Shown here piece by piece: positions 53,251 through 64,000 of a stretch of 64,000 nucleotides of DNA (position 1 is its first letter; each line of letters begins with the position of its first letter). Under the pieces are notes generated by a model that was not told the DNA's origin, did not search any database, and was given only the letters and a program-made list of their open reading frames with translations. The stretch spans positions 61,557,318 to 61,621,317 of the forward strand of contig JAAALK010000081.1 of the NCBI GenBank assembly GCA_019279435.1, written 5' to 3'. The stretch comes from Zizania palustris. Lineage: Eukaryota; Streptophyta; Magnoliopsida; Poales; Poaceae. A program made the translations under genes and the position numbers.

Positions 53251-55268
53251 TGTTGGACCGGAAACGGCGACCAGAGGGGGGGTGAATGGGAGCTTTTAAA
53301 AATTCGGGCTAAAAACTTAGCCTTCGGTTCTGTTTTGTCTTCTGCAGAACAGGCTTCGAACACTGCCTTCGAAGGTCTGGTTCGGAGGTACTTCGACACC
53401 TTCGAACACAGGCTTCGGAGGAGCAACAGTTCGAAGCCAAGAAGACTTCGCTCCACTAACAACCCTCGAAAACCAACTCTGCTAAGTCAGTGCAGGCTCC
53501 GCACACAGGGTGCTTCGAGCAGGCTTCGCACTTCACCCTTCGCAAGAGTGGACAGCCCTCTGAGGACTTCGACCAAGTACTTGGCGACAACAACTGGTGC
53601 TGGGCTTCGTACGCGAAGGTCTACACGCACACAAAACGGACTAAGCTAAGGGCTTCGACACAGGAAGCAAAACGGGATACAACCAGGGCTTCGCTAGTAA
53701 GCAGCGAGGTCTTGCCTCGTGTTACACAGAGCGACAGCACACTGAAAAAACACACTTCGCGAGGAAAAACACCCTTCGCCAAAACAGGCTTCGGTGAACT
53801 AAAACTAGCGAGGTATGCAATGCGAGCTCAAGCAACAGCACACAGAAGCAGGGCTTCGCCGCTTAAACAAGGAACACAAAATATATTGAACTCTGGATGA
53901 AAACCAGCGAGGTATGTGTACAGGAGCTCAACAGTAAATGCTCAAAGTGTTAAATGTTACCTACCGAGCCCCCATATTTATAGCCCATGGATTCATCCTA
54001 AGGAAGTGACTACTTTACCCCTAGGGTTTACAACAGATTTGTCTCTACAGAACTAAGGGGTACAAAAGGTAGTCCACCTTTATTTTGGAGGCTTCTCTGT
54101 CAGCTGCAGAGGGGACAGTGTCAGCCTTTTTCAGAACAGACAGTGTCAGCCTTTACAGTGTTGACTTCTGGAACCTCCCTTCGCACCGGAGGGTGCGGTA
54201 GCTTCGGCGAGAAGCCTGCAGCCTGTTGGCCTTCGCTCCGCCGAAGAAGTCCTTCGATACAGTGACGGTTTTAAGCCGAAGCCGTCAAAGCCCTTGGGCC
54301 TTCGCACCACCACCTTCGGAGTGGACCACCACGGCTTCGCAGCTACTCCGAGCTCAACCACCGTCCGTCCGTGTACCGAAGCCATGCATGGCCGAAGCAC
54401 CACAAGTCAACCTCACTCCGGAGCTAGCCTCGCTCCGAAGTCCTTCACACTCCGAAGCCCCACCTTCGGAGTACCACCCTTCGAAGTCCCTCCTTCGTCC
54501 AAGGCCTCCGCATGAAGCATTCCATGAGCACTTCGTCGCAGTGTCTCACTCCGAGCACACTCCTCGACGAGCCTCACCCGGACCATGCCTTCGATGCGCC
54601 TCGACTTCTGAGACCTTCGTCGGGTAACCTTCGAGTGTCTCCCTCCGGAGCACACTTCGAACACCTTGCCTCCGCAGAGGACTTGATCCACCAACTCCGA
54701 AGTCACTCCATTCGGAGTACCTTCGAAGTGCCTCATGTCCGAGGACTTTGTCTCGGAGCACCTTCAGCCGGAGCCACGCTCCGCACTCTCTGCCTTCACC
54801 TGGCACGCCTCGACCCGAGGACCGACCCGGACCACCTTCGCAGCCACCGTGACGGAGCTCCCCGCTCCCCTGGCATCAAGCCTCCCGCTTGACCCAGGTT
54901 CACCCGGCTCGAACCCTGTCCGTCGCCTCCGAAGTCCCTGCGCACCACTGACAAGCAAACAAGTGTATCCAGTACTCCGGAGACCTCTCCGGGTTACCAA
55001 CCTTCGGTACACACTCCGGTGTACCGCCCAAAGTACCGAAGCCTACGGTACAAACCCAGTCATCGCGTACTGTCGGACCCCTCCGACAAGCACACTCCGC
55101 TGCACAGCTGCAGCAAGCAAAACACCGAACACACTTCGGTGAACCCACCTCCGAACACCCTTCGGAGGTACCACCTCCGAAGCCCCTTCGGAGGTACCCT
55201 TCGAACAGAGGGTAAAAAGCCTGTCAATCACTCATCACAAAACACCGAAACCAACCCTTGGTTTCTCA
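53251..55268 (-). repeat. 3' LTR of element B, complete, 2018 bp
   Basis: Plus-strand ends TGTTGGACCGGAAACGG and CCCTTGGTTTCTCA. It is about 19 bp longer than the 3' LTR of element A because of small indels. TATA box on the minus strand at about 53974-53983. The palindrome cluster is near 55144-55205. Confidence 0.92.
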
Positions 55269-56440
55269 ATCTCCCCCTTGATGAGTGCATTGACAACCAA
55301 ATCCAAGTTCAAGAAAATTTAAAAACTTTCAGCACACAAGTGACCATAAAAACTCAGAAAAGAGCCAAAGCATGTCACTTGATAAAAGAATTTTTCTCCC
55401 CCTTTGTAAAAGAGTAAAAGCCCTTTTTGGCAAATCTCCCCTTGATAAGAACTCCCCCTGAGTTAAGCAAATTTTTCTTCCCCTTTATGTCAAAAATCTT
55501 TCCCCTTTTTGAAATTATGCCTTCTTGCGGCAGAGAACATAGCAAATCTCTCCCCCTTTGGCAATGCAAGCATCAAGGAGCATGTAAAAGATGAAAAGCT
55601 TCGAAATGAATAGAATTGCAAAGACATATAATGCAAAAATATGCCAACAGTAGCATCAATGATCATGTGCTCAGCTCAATTTAACATTCTGTGAAACAAG
55701 ATGATGGCATGTGATTTTGTCATTTTGAGATAAAAGCATCACCACTTAATCATAGCAGCTAGACATGAGAAGGCAAGGACTGCGCAAAGCTAACAAATTC
55801 TACCCTAGACAGACAATTCTTGTTCAAAAGGAGCTTTGAAAGCAAACTTGATGAGCCATTAAATTTGTTGTTCTTTTCTTAATGCCAGGGGTTATTTGTT
55901 TGTCCACCTTATACTTTCCAATCAAGCCAAGCCTAGGCATGAAAGCCATCTGAAGCTTAAGGCGGTGATTTTGGCATACACTACACCATCCCAGTTCAGA
56001 CCAAAGTGCAATGGTAAGCAGTCTAGGATAGAGTAGTGCGACAAACAAACCCTCTTGGATCTTTTCATTTTAACCAGGCAAATCATGGATTTTTGATTTT
56101 GTTTCAGATGAATGAATTATTTTGATGAATATCCATGAAAAAAGAACACAATTGTTCAAGTTGCAACTTTTAGCATCCAAAGAACAGTGTCTTGCTGACA
56201 AGTAGATAAAAGATAGCTAAAAGCAGTCCTGCCTAAACAAGCTAGATACACGATTGAGCAGTGAGCAAGTTTTTGATTTTAGAAAATAAAACATCATGCA
56301 CAATCAATGTTCCAGACATATTTCATAGAGCTGAGCTGTCATGAATTGTTTGAATTAAAAGCAGGCATATAATAGCAAAAGATGTAAATGCAATTCCACA
56401 CATAATGAGCATATGCAAGACAATTAAAATCAGCTCCCCC
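55269..56440 (-). promoter_or_regulatory. Polypurine-tract array of element B
   Basis: As pyrimidine runs on the plus strand: CTCCCCCTT at 55271, then near 55388, 55436, 55452, 55476, 55501, 55550, and at the pol stop (about 56433-56442). Same arrangement as in element A. No ORF of interest. Confidence 0.85.
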
Positions 56441-59400
56441 TCACAAAATGCCGTAGGGATGACAAATACCAAGTTCCCCACGCAAGTAAGCAAATCGAGA
56501 AGCATCGAGGGGTTTTGTAAAAATATCGGCAAGCTGGTGTTGGGTATCAACATATTGAAGTTCAATATCACCCTTCTCATTGTGATCTCTGAGAAAATGA
56601 TACCGTACATCAATGTGTTTGGTTCTGGAGTGCTGAACCGGGTTGTTTGCAATACAAATAGCACTAGTGTTATCACAGAAAAGTGGAACACTCTTATAAT
56701 CTAACCCGAAATCCCGCAAAGTGGAAACCATCCACAAAATCTGAGAGCAACAGCTAGCTGCAGCAACATATTCGGCCTCAGCCGTCGATTGTGCAACACT
56801 AGACTGTTTGCGGGAAGACCAGCAAACCAGAGACGTACCCAGAAAATGACAAGTGCCAGAGGTACTCTTCCTATCAATTCTACACCCAGCAAAATCCGCA
56901 TCTGAATAGCCTCTAAGAAATAAAGATGAAGACGAAGAATACCATATGCCAAATTCAAGGGTGTGTTTGAGATACCTTAGGATGCGCTTGACCGCTTGGC
57001 GGTGCGAAGCTCGTGGTGAAGCCTGAAAACGAGCACACAGACACACTGCGAAGTGTATGTCCGGCCTCGTGGCAGTCAAGTAGAGGAGGGAGCCGATCAT
57101 GCTTTGGAACTCCTTCTGATCTACGGCTTCTCCATCTTCGTCAGGGTCCAATGCTACAGATGTAGCCATTGGAGTGGCGAGGGGCTTCGCATCGGACATG
57201 TCGAACTTCTTGAGCAGGTCCTTGGTGTACTTTGTCTGGTGGACAAAAGTACCTTGTTTGCTTTGCTTGATTTGCAAACCAAGGAAAAAGGTGAGTTCAC
57301 CCATCATTGACATTTCAAATTCCCTGCTCATGATATCTGCAAACTCGGCAACTAAAGCATGAGAAGAGCCACCAAAGATGATATCATCCACATAAATCTG
57401 CACTAGGAGGAAATCTTTGCCATGCTTGAGAGTAAACAGTGTTTTATCAACAGAGCCCATCAAATACCCTCGCTCAAGCAGAAAAGACTTAAGTCTATCA
57501 TACCACGCCCGAGGGGCCTGCTTGAGTCCATAAAGAGCCTTATGAAGTTTAAGGACTTTATGTGGGTACTTGGGGTTTTCAAAACCAGGGGGTTGTTTTA
57601 CATAAACATCTTCACCTATGAAGCCATTAAGAAAAGCACTTTTGACATCCATTTGATAGAGTTTGAATCCCCGGGATGTCGCAAAGGCAAGCAAAATCCT
57701 AATGGCCTCAAGGCGAGCAACAGGTGCAAAAGTTTCAGTAAAGTCAATCCCTTCTAGTTGAGAAAAGCCCTGAGCTACAAGTCTAGCCTTGTTTCTAACA
57801 ATTGTCCCATCCTCCCCTTGTTTATTTTTAAAAATCCATTTTGTTCCAATGAAATGAACATTAGGTGGAGGATCAACTAAAGTCCAGACTTGGTTTCTTT
57901 CAAAATTCTCAAGCTCTTCATGCATGGCATTGATCCAACTAGAATCAGAAAGTGCATGACTAACATCTAAAGGCTCGAAAGAAGCAACAAAAGCAGCATT
58001 AGTGAAATGGGCATGAGAGCGTGTTACCCTTTGATCAAGCTCACCAATGATCTGCTCGGGAGGGTGCATCCTTTGGACATGATGTGGAGCCACGCGGCGG
58101 GATGCAGTCTCCCCCTCAACTTGTGCGTTGGAGTGGTCCAAGATGACCGATGTTGAGGTAGTCGCTTCGGGACCTCGTGCCGAAGTAGTTGAAGCGGGGT
58201 CAGCTTCGGGGGTTGATGTCGAGGGTAGTAGGGGATCATCCTCGAATTCTCCGGGATCTTCGTCTTCGAATAAGGTCTGTTCCATGTCGTGTTCATTTGC
58301 CTGTTCAAATCCAGAACTAACAGAGGGGGTCGATTCATCAAAAGTCACATCACATGACTCGATGACAGTGTTAGTTTCCAAGTTATAAACACGATAGGAA
58401 TGACCATGAGTAGTATAACCCAAAAAGATCCCGTTAGAAGATCGCGACTCAAATTTATCCAAATTTCCACGCTTTAGGATGAAACAGCGACAGCCAAAAA
58501 CTCGAAGGTGAGTAACCTTGGGCTGTCTCCCAAAACGCAGCTCATAAGATGTCAAGTTTAAAATTGAGCGCAAGAAAATTCGGTTCGAGATGTAGCAAGC
58601 AGTGTTCATGGCCTCAGCCCAGAATTTTCTAGGAGTCCTATGCTCATCGAGCATCGTCCTAGCCATCTCAACCAAAGTGCGGTTCTTTCTCTCAACAACA
58701 CCGTTCTGTTGAGGAACCCGCGGAGCAGAGAATTGATGTTCTATGCCATGCTCCATGCAAAAGTCAACAAAGAGACTATTTTTGAACTCGGTGCCATTAT
58801 CGCTTCGAATGAATTTTAATGCACCAGGGAGTTCAGTAAAAAGTCTCAAAGCCAAGCTCCGAAAGTGTGAAAACACTTCATCCTTGCTGGCAAGAAAGAA
58901 GACCCAAGAGTAGCGAGAGAAATCGTCGACAACAACTAGAACATACCACTTGCCGCCTAAAGAACTAACCCGAGAAGGACCTACAGTGTCCATATGGAGA
59001 AGTTCTCCGGGCTGTTCAGTCATCACTGTGGTGACGGGCGAATGCGAAGCGGCAATCATTTTTCCATGTCGACAAGGAGCGCAAACTAAATTCTTCTCAA
59101 ACTTGAGCTTGGGCAATCCTCGGATCAGACCTAGGGCGCTCAGACGAGCGAGCAACTCAAAGCTCATATGCCCTAGTCTCCTATGCCACTTCCAAAGCTC
59201 AGAAGTCGAATGTGCAACAAGACAATGAGAAGGACCAGATGACTCTGAAAAATCAGCTCCAAAAACTCTCCCAACCCTAAAGATCTTACACACCACAACG
59301 CCATCAGAATTGAGCACTTGCGAAGTATCACGATGAAATCGCACTTCGAAGCCCTCATCAAGCAACTGAGATACAGACAGCAAATTGTATCCCAGGTTTT

Positions 59401-59608
59401 CAACCAAAGCAACATCTTTGAGAGTGAAGTTTGAGTTAATTCTTACCACACCTTTACCTTTCACTCTACTCCTTCGATTGTTTCCGAAGGTGATATGTTC
59501 CCTTTGCTTGGTTGTGGTGAGGCTGGAGAACCAATTTGCATCTCCGGTCATGTGGCGCGAACAACCGGAGTCCATGATCCACGTGCCCTCCAAGCCTCGA
59601 CCTGTCGC
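56441..59608 (-). CDS. pol: Pol polyprotein: protease, integrase, reverse transcriptase, RNase H (element B)
   Basis: Same domain order and key residues as in element A: DSG protease site, HHCC and DD35E of integrase, YVDD of reverse transcriptase, RNase H end GICHPYGIL. The frame is the same as gag, entered only through the UAG at 59609-59611. Differences to A are scattered substitutions, for example I/V changes near LVVVDDFSRYS and a K for Q near DLLKKFDM. No stop is present, so the enzymes look intact. Confidence 0.95.
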   Translation of the reverse strand, partial: ATGRGLEGTWIMDSGCSRHMTGDANWFSSLTTTKQREHITFGNNRRSRVKGKGVVRINSNFTLKDVALVENLGYNLLSVSQLLDEGFEVRFHRDTSQVLNSDGVVVCKIFRVGRVFGADFSESSGPSHCLVAHSTSELWKWHRRLGHMSFELLARLSALGLIRGLPKLKFEKNLVCAPCRHGKMIAASHSPVTTVMTEQPGELLHMDTVGPSRVSSLGGKWYVLVVVDDFSRYSWVFFLASKDEVFSHFRSLALRLFTELPGALKFIRSDNGTEFKNSLFVDFCMEHGIEHQFSAPRVPQQNGVVERKNRTLVEMARTMLDEHRTPRKFWAEAMNTACYISNRIFLRSILNLTSYELRFGRQPKVTHLRVFGCRCFILKRGNLDKFESRSSNGIFLGYTTHGHSYRVYNLETNTVIESCDVTFDESTPSVSSGFEQANEHDMEQTLFEDEDPGEFEDDPLLPSTSTPEADPASTTSARGPEATTSTSVILDHSNAQVEGETASRRVAPHHVQRMHPPEQIIGELDQRVTRSHAHFTNAAFVASFEPLDVSHALSDSSWINAMHEELENFERNQVWTLVDPPPNVHFIGTKWIFKNKQGEDGTIVRNKARLVAQGFSQLEGIDFTETFAPVARLEAIRILLAFATSRGFKLYQMDVKSAFLNGFIGEDVYVKQPPGFENPKYPHKVLKLHKALYGLKQAPRAWYDRLKSFLLERGYLMGSVDKTLFTLKHGKDFLLVQIYVDDIIFGGSSHALVAEFADIMSREFEMSMMGELTFFLGLQIKQSKQGTFVHQTKYTKDLLKKFDMSDAKPLATPMATSVALDPDEDGEAVDQKEFQSMIGSLLYLTATRPDIHFAVCLCARFQASPRASHRQAVKRILRYLKHTLEFGIWYSSSSSLFLRGYSDADFAGCRIDRKSTSGTCHFLGTSLVCWSSRKQSSVAQSTAEAEYVAAASCCSQILWMVSTLRDFGLDYKSVPLFCDNTSAICIANNPVQHSRTKHIDVRYHFLRDHNEKGDIELQYVDTQHQLADIFTKPLDASRFAYLRGELGICHPYGIL

Positions 59609-62071
59609 CTACACATGATAAGAACGTCTCGATCGCTCAGTGCTGGGGTGAGTGAAATAATGACGAGGCATCCAGCACTGAGTGACACGAGTAGTAGGCA
59701 CAGTAAAAGTAGATGGTCTTCGCACATAATAATCAGAATGATGCAAAGTGCGAGGTCTACCTACATGCTGTGAAAGAACAACATGTCGAGGTCTCCTACT
59801 CTGACGAGGTACAAATCTGCTAGCCCGCGGTCTACCACTATATGGAACATGGTGAAGACCTCGAGGAGCAAAACCTCTCCGAGAAGCACGAGGAGCCTCA
59901 AAAGCAGGACGATAGTACATCTCAGACTCATGCATACCTAAAGATGGGTAATGCATGTCCTGGTAACTCATCGCCTGTGCGCGTCGCTCATCCTTGATGC
60001 GACGAAAACAGAACCCAACCAAATGACCCGCCCGCTGACAATAAGAACAATGAAACACTCTCCTGGGGGCACTCTCATGGGTCACAGGAGCAACTCTCAC
60101 AAGCTCCTTGGGTTTCTTTTGAGTGGTTTTCTTGGGAGGATTTTTCTTGGTAGGAGGAGTGGTTTTCTTTGGTGGATGGGTAGGCTTTTTGGTTGGAGGG
60201 GTGTCCAACAGAGCTCTCTCTTTCTCTAGGGTGGTGGGAGAGGTAAAAACAATTTTGGTCTTACTGTCTGAAGCTATCCTCTCAAAACCCAAACCTAGAG
60301 CTACCCCGGCTCTGTCAGCACACAACTTGGTCTTGGCCAAGAGTAAATCCATCCTACCCTTTCCCTCAGTGCATTTGTTTACCACGGAAAGAAGGTATTC
60401 ATTTTCGGACATGAGGTTCTCAGCTCGCTCTCTAACAGTGCCTAGCTGGTCCTTAAGGGTAATGCAAGTGTCACAAACAGGTTGCACATCCTTAGAACTA
60501 CCGGCCCTCTCCAATCTAGCCTCCAAATCATGAACATGCTTATCACGTAAATTAATGCTATCGCGTAATAAAGAGCAGTTCATGCAATCAATAATTTCAT
60601 GAGGTCTAGAATCCACCTCCAAAAGCTGCTTCTGTGCAGTCTCAAGCTCAGAAAGAGTTTGAGCATGAACAGAACGCAACTGAGCAAGCTCACTCATGAC
60701 AACAGAACATGATTCACATTCAGCATCATCAAACTTAGACTTAAGCATGGCATATTCAGTAGAAACATTTTCTAGCCTAAGTCTAAGGTCTTTTCTTTCT
60801 CGAGCGGCTTGCACAAGCAATCTATCCTGACCTAGCACAACTTCATTCAGCTCATCTAATTTAATTAGAAGCTGGTCAGATGATAGGTTTACCTCAGATG
60901 AGTCAAGCTCATCGCCGCTGTGATCGCTGTTGGCCATGAAGCAAAGGCCGGTGAAGTCACGTCCCTTCTTGTCCTTCTTGTCCTCCTTCCTTGGGGACTC
61001 CTCCTCCTCAGAGCTCGACTCCTCAGATGAGGAAGTGTCGATGTCGCTGAGAGCAGCAACAAAAGCTCTGGAAGCGGCCTTGGCTACTTTCTTAGCCATC
61101 TTGCCGCGCTTGCCCTTCACAAAGGGCTTCCTCTCCTTTTTGTGGTATTTGGGGCGGTCACTCTCATCTCTCTTCTTGACCTTGGGGCAATGGGCCTTAA
61201 TGTGAGAGGTGTCGCCACATTCATAGCAGCCACTAAAACCACTTCTCCTCTGATCCCGTCTCTCATGATGAAAGCGGGTGAACCTCCGGGCAATGAGAGC
61301 AAGCTCGTCATCAGCTAGAGTATCCACCTGCTCCTTTGTGACGGAGACCAGGGAGGACAAAGCAAAACCATCTGCAAGAACACAAGTGCCTGATGTGCTT
61401 GGTTCTGCAGTGGTGCCACGGCTAGTGCTAGAAACCAATGCCAATGGCTGTGGCAAAGAGCTTCTGTGCACAGCGAGAGATGCCTTGGCAATCTCTGTGG
61501 ACTTCAGCTTGCTAAAGAGTTCATCACAGGTTAGAGTGTCATAGCCTGTGGACTCCTCAATGCTGGATATCTTCACTTCCCATATGCTACGGTCAAGAGC
61601 ATAGAGAAGCTTGATAGCCCTATCATGATCACTGTAAGCAAGCGTCCCGTTGGATCGCAAGTTACTCACTATCGCGTCAAAGCGAGAAAACATGGCATCT
61701 ATAGATTCACCAGGTGCCTGCACAAACAGCTGATACTGTTGGTTGTAGGTGCTTTGGCGCCTGGCCTTAATCTGAGTAGAGCCCTCATGAAAAATAGTGA
61801 GCGTTGTCCAAATCTCCCTAGCAGTCCTAAGGTGCTGCACCCTATCAAACTCACTCCGACTCAAACCAATGAACAATATGTTCCTTGCCTTCGAGTTGGC
61901 ATTGTACTGATCTTTTTCAGTTTGAGTGGTGCGGGTATCAGGGATGGAGTATTGTGATTCCACAATCTCCCAAATTGCATTTCCTTGGCTTAACAAGTAA
62001 GCCTCCATGCGCACCTTCCAGTATGCAAAATCTGTCCCATCGAACAGAGGAATTTTACTGCCTCTATCCAT
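59609..62071 (-). CDS. gag: Gag polyprotein, Sirevirus-like, 820 aa (element B)
   Basis: Start MDRGSKIPLFDGTDFAYWKV, two CCHC knuckles (CYECGDTSHIKAHC near residue 281 and CSYCQRAGHLVGFC near 674), the acidic/basic tract and coiled-coil middle as in element A. The end is SRRSYHV and then UAG, as in A except for one residue (F to S). Length is identical. Substitutions cluster in the arginine-rich tail (near residues 705-790), which suggests weaker constraint there. Confidence 0.93.
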   Translation of the reverse strand: MDRGSKIPLFDGTDFAYWKVRMEAYLLSQGNAIWEIVESQYSIPDTRTTQTEKDQYNANSKARNILFIGLSRSEFDRVQHLRTAREIWTTLTIFHEGSTQIKARRQSTYNQQYQLFVQAPGESIDAMFSRFDAIVSNLRSNGTLAYSDHDRAIKLLYALDRSIWEVKISSIEESTGYDTLTCDELFSKLKSTEIAKASLAVHRSSLPQPLALVSSTSRGTTAEPSTSGTCVLADGFALSSLVSVTKEQVDTLADDELALIARRFTRFHHERRDQRRSGFSGCYECGDTSHIKAHCPKVKKRDESDRPKYHKKERKPFVKGKRGKMAKKVAKAASRAFVAALSDIDTSSSEESSSEEEESPRKEDKKDKKGRDFTGLCFMANSDHSGDELDSSEVNLSSDQLLIKLDELNEVVLGQDRLLVQAARERKDLRLRLENVSTEYAMLKSKFDDAECESCSVVMSELAQLRSVHAQTLSELETAQKQLLEVDSRPHEIIDCMNCSLLRDSINLRDKHVHDLEARLERAGSSKDVQPVCDTCITLKDQLGTVRERAENLMSENEYLLSVVNKCTEGKGRMDLLLAKTKLCADRAGVALGLGFERIASDSKTKIVFTSPTTLEKERALLDTPPTKKPTHPPKKTTPPTKKNPPKKTTQKKPKELVRVAPVTHESAPRRVFHCSYCQRAGHLVGFCFRRIKDERRAQAMSYQDMHYPSLGMHESEMYYRPAFEAPRASRRGFAPRGLHHVPYSGRPRASRFVPRQSRRPRHVVLSQHVGRPRTLHHSDYYVRRPSTFTVPTTRVTQCWMPRHYFTHPSTERSRRSYHV

Positions 62072-62121
62072 GTCGCCAACAGATCACAAAACCGGTTAAG
62101 GTCAACTGGTGATCTTAACCC

Positions 62122-62133
62122 GCTCTGATACCA
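62122..62133 (-). other. Primer binding site, initiator tRNA-Met type (element B)
   Basis: Plus-strand GCTCTGATACCA, i.e. TGGTATCAGAGC on the minus strand, two bases from the LTR. Confidence 0.92.
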
Positions 62134-62135
62134 AT

Positions 62136-64000
62136 TGTTGGACCGGAAACGGCGACCAGAGGGGGGGTGAATGGGAGCTTTTAAAAATTCGGGCTAAAAA
62201 CTTAGCCTTCGGTTCTGTTCTGTCTTCTGCGGAACAAGCTTCGAACACTGCCTTCGAAGGTCTGGTTCGGAGGTACTTCGACACCTTCGAACACAGGCTT
62301 CGGAGGAGCAACAGTTCGAAGCCAAGAAGACTTCGCTCCACTAACAACCCTCGAAAACCAACTCTGCTAAGTCAGTGCAGGCTCCGCACACAGGGTGCTT
62401 CGAGCAGGCTTCGCACTTCACCCTTCGCAAGAGTGGACAGCCCTCTGAGGACTTCGACCAAGTACTTGGCGACAGCAACTGGTGCTGGGCTTCGTACGCG
62501 AAGGTCTACACGCACACAAAACGGACTAAGCTAAGGGCTTCGACACAGGAAGCAAAACGGGATACAACCAGGGCTTCGCTAGTAAGCAGCGAGGTCTTGC
62601 CTCGTGTTACACAGAGCGACAGCACACTGAAAAAACACACTTCGCGAGGAAAAACACCCTTCGCCAAAACAGGCTTCAGTGAACTAAAACTAGCGAGGTA
62701 TGCAATGCGAGCTCAAGCAACAGCACACAGAAGCAGGGCTTCGCCGCTTAAACAAGGAACACAAAATATATTGAACTCTGGATGAAAACCAGCGAGGTAT
62801 GTGTACAGGAGCTCAACAGTAAATGCTCAAAGTGTTAAATGTTACCTACCGAGCCCCCATATTTATAGCCCATGGATTCATCCTAAGGAAGTGACTACTT
62901 TACCCCTAGGGTTTACAACAGATTTGTCTCTACAGAACTAAGGGGTACAAAAGGTAGTCCACCTTTATTTTGGAGGCTTCTCTGTCAGCTGCAGAGGGGA
63001 CAGTGTCAGCCTTTTTCAGAACAGACAGTGTCAGCCTTTACAGTGTTGACTTCTGGAACCTCCCTTCGCACCGGAGGGTGCGGTAGCTTCGGCGAGAAGC
63101 CTGCAGCCTGTTGGCCTTCGCTCCGCCGAAGAAGTCCTTCGATACAGTAACGGTTTTAAGCCGAAGCCGTCAAAGCCCTTGGGCCTTCGCACCACCACCT
63201 TCGGAGTGGACCACCACGGCTTCGCAGCTACTCCGAGCTCAACCACCGTCCGTCCGTGTACCGAAGCCATGCATGGCCGAAGCACCACAAGTCAACCTCA
63301 CTCCGGAGCTAGCCTCGCTCCGAAGTCCTTCACACTCCGAAGCCCCACCTTCGGAGTACCACCCTTCGAAGTCCCTCCTTCGTCCAAGGCCTCCGCATGA
63401 AGCATTCCATGAGCACTTCGTCGCAGTGTCTCACTCCGAGCACACTCCTCGACGAGCCTCACCCGGACCATGCCTTCGATGCGCCTCGACTTCTGAGACC
63501 TTCGTCGGGTAACCTTCGAGTGTCTCCCTCCGGAGCACACTTCGAACACCTTGCCTCCGCAGAGGACTTGATCCACCAACTCCGAAGTCACTCCATTCGG
63601 AGTACCTTCGAAGTGCCTCATGTCCGAGGACTTTGTCTCGGAGCACCTTCAGCCGGAGCCACGCTCCGCACTCTCTGCCTTCACCTGGCACGCCTCGACC
63701 CGAGGACCGACCCGAACCACCTTCGCAGCCACCGTGACGGAGCTCCCCGCTCCCCTGGCATCAAGCCTCCCGCTTGACCCAGGTTCACCCGGCTCGAACC
63801 CTGTCCGTCGCCTCCGAAGTCCCTGCGCACCACTGACAAGCAAACAAGTGTATCCAGTACTCCGGAGACCTCTCCGGGTTACCAACCTTCGGTACACACT
63901 CCGGTGTACCGCCCAAAGTACCGAAGCCTACGGTACAAACCCAGTCATCGCGTACTGTCGGACCCCTCCGACGAGCACACTCCGCTGCACAGCTGCAGCA
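62136..64000 (-). repeat. 5' LTR of element B, 1865 bp visible
   Basis: Starts TGTTGGACCGGAAACGG and matches the 3' LTR of B nearly base for base to the window end. About 150 bases are missing on the right. TATA box on the minus strand at about 62859-62868. Confidence 0.92.

Larger units (their letters stand above)
53251..64000 (-). mobile_element. Sirevirus-like Copia element B (5' LTR cut by window edge)
   Basis: Mirror image of element A: 3' LTR 53251-55268, purine-tract region 55269-56440, pol 56441-59608, gag 59609-62071, primer site 62122-62133, 5' LTR from 62136 beyond the window. Gag and pol have the same lengths as in A (820 and 1,050 residues) with few substitutions. It is inserted in the gag of the second CRM-like element; AACAG (53246-53250) should be one half of the target duplication. 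Confidence 0.93.

Noticed and set aside
1..64000. CRISPR arrays, bacterial operons, rRNA or tRNA genes
   Set aside because: None seen. The tRNA-like matches are primer binding sites, and the short repeats belong to LTRs or to the tandem unit.

Overview
This is plant nuclear DNA, most likely from a grass. The only host gene with an intact reading frame is an eight-exon mRNA-decapping gene (DCP1), read on the minus strand. Almost everything else is nested LTR retrotransposons of grass type: Sirevirus-like Copia, Tat-lineage Gypsy with an antisense ORF block, CRM-like Gypsy and a chromodomain Gypsy. I saw no bacterial operons, CRISPR array, rRNA or tRNA gene. Species and genus cannot be fixed from the sequence alone.

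Layout. 1-8972: Sirevirus-like Copia element A (+), with intact gag and pol; its 5' LTR is cut by the window edge. It sits in the relic LTR of a relative (8973-9717), followed by another LTR-like relic (9718-10460). 11140-20086: DCP1 (-). Its eight exons join into 364 codons with GT-AG borders throughout. The roughly 7.1 kb intron 4 holds a broken chromodomain Gypsy (12672-17075), itself interrupted by a short-LTR Copia-like end and the 5' end of a Tat element, and a 769 bp hAT-like element with a perfect 8 bp target duplication (18153-18921). 20784-37361: a tandem triplication of a unit made of R (about 2.85 kb, ending in a broken wall-associated-kinase-type exon) and X (about 1.12 kb, an LTR). 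The second R is cut by a CRM-like Gypsy element (25550-32618) arranged LTR-internal-LTR-partial internal.

37362-48653: a complete Tat-lineage Gypsy element (-), with 494/495 bp LTRs and a perfect GTAGA target duplication, inserted in the third X. It carries a spliced-looking antisense ORF block on the + strand, a tandem repeat of about 58 bp, and a second RNase H. 48659-50379: the rest of the third X and a deleted Tat-type pol. 50380-53250: the 5' part of a second CRM-like element. 53251-64000: Sirevirus-like element B (-), nearly identical to A, with intact gag and pol and its 5' LTR cut by the window edge.

How it fits together. The insertion order can be read from the nesting. The R+X unit formed and multiplied first. 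The CRM-like and Tat elements then landed in it. The two Sireviruses look among the youngest, because their ORFs are open and almost identical. DCP1 appears to keep its coding capacity because the insertions I could see lie in an intron. The most unusual points are the gag/pol boundary UAG shared by both Sirevirus copies, the polypurine-tract array before their 3' LTRs, the pol frame that runs into its own LTR in the CRM-like element, and the intron-containing antisense ORF block of the Tat element.
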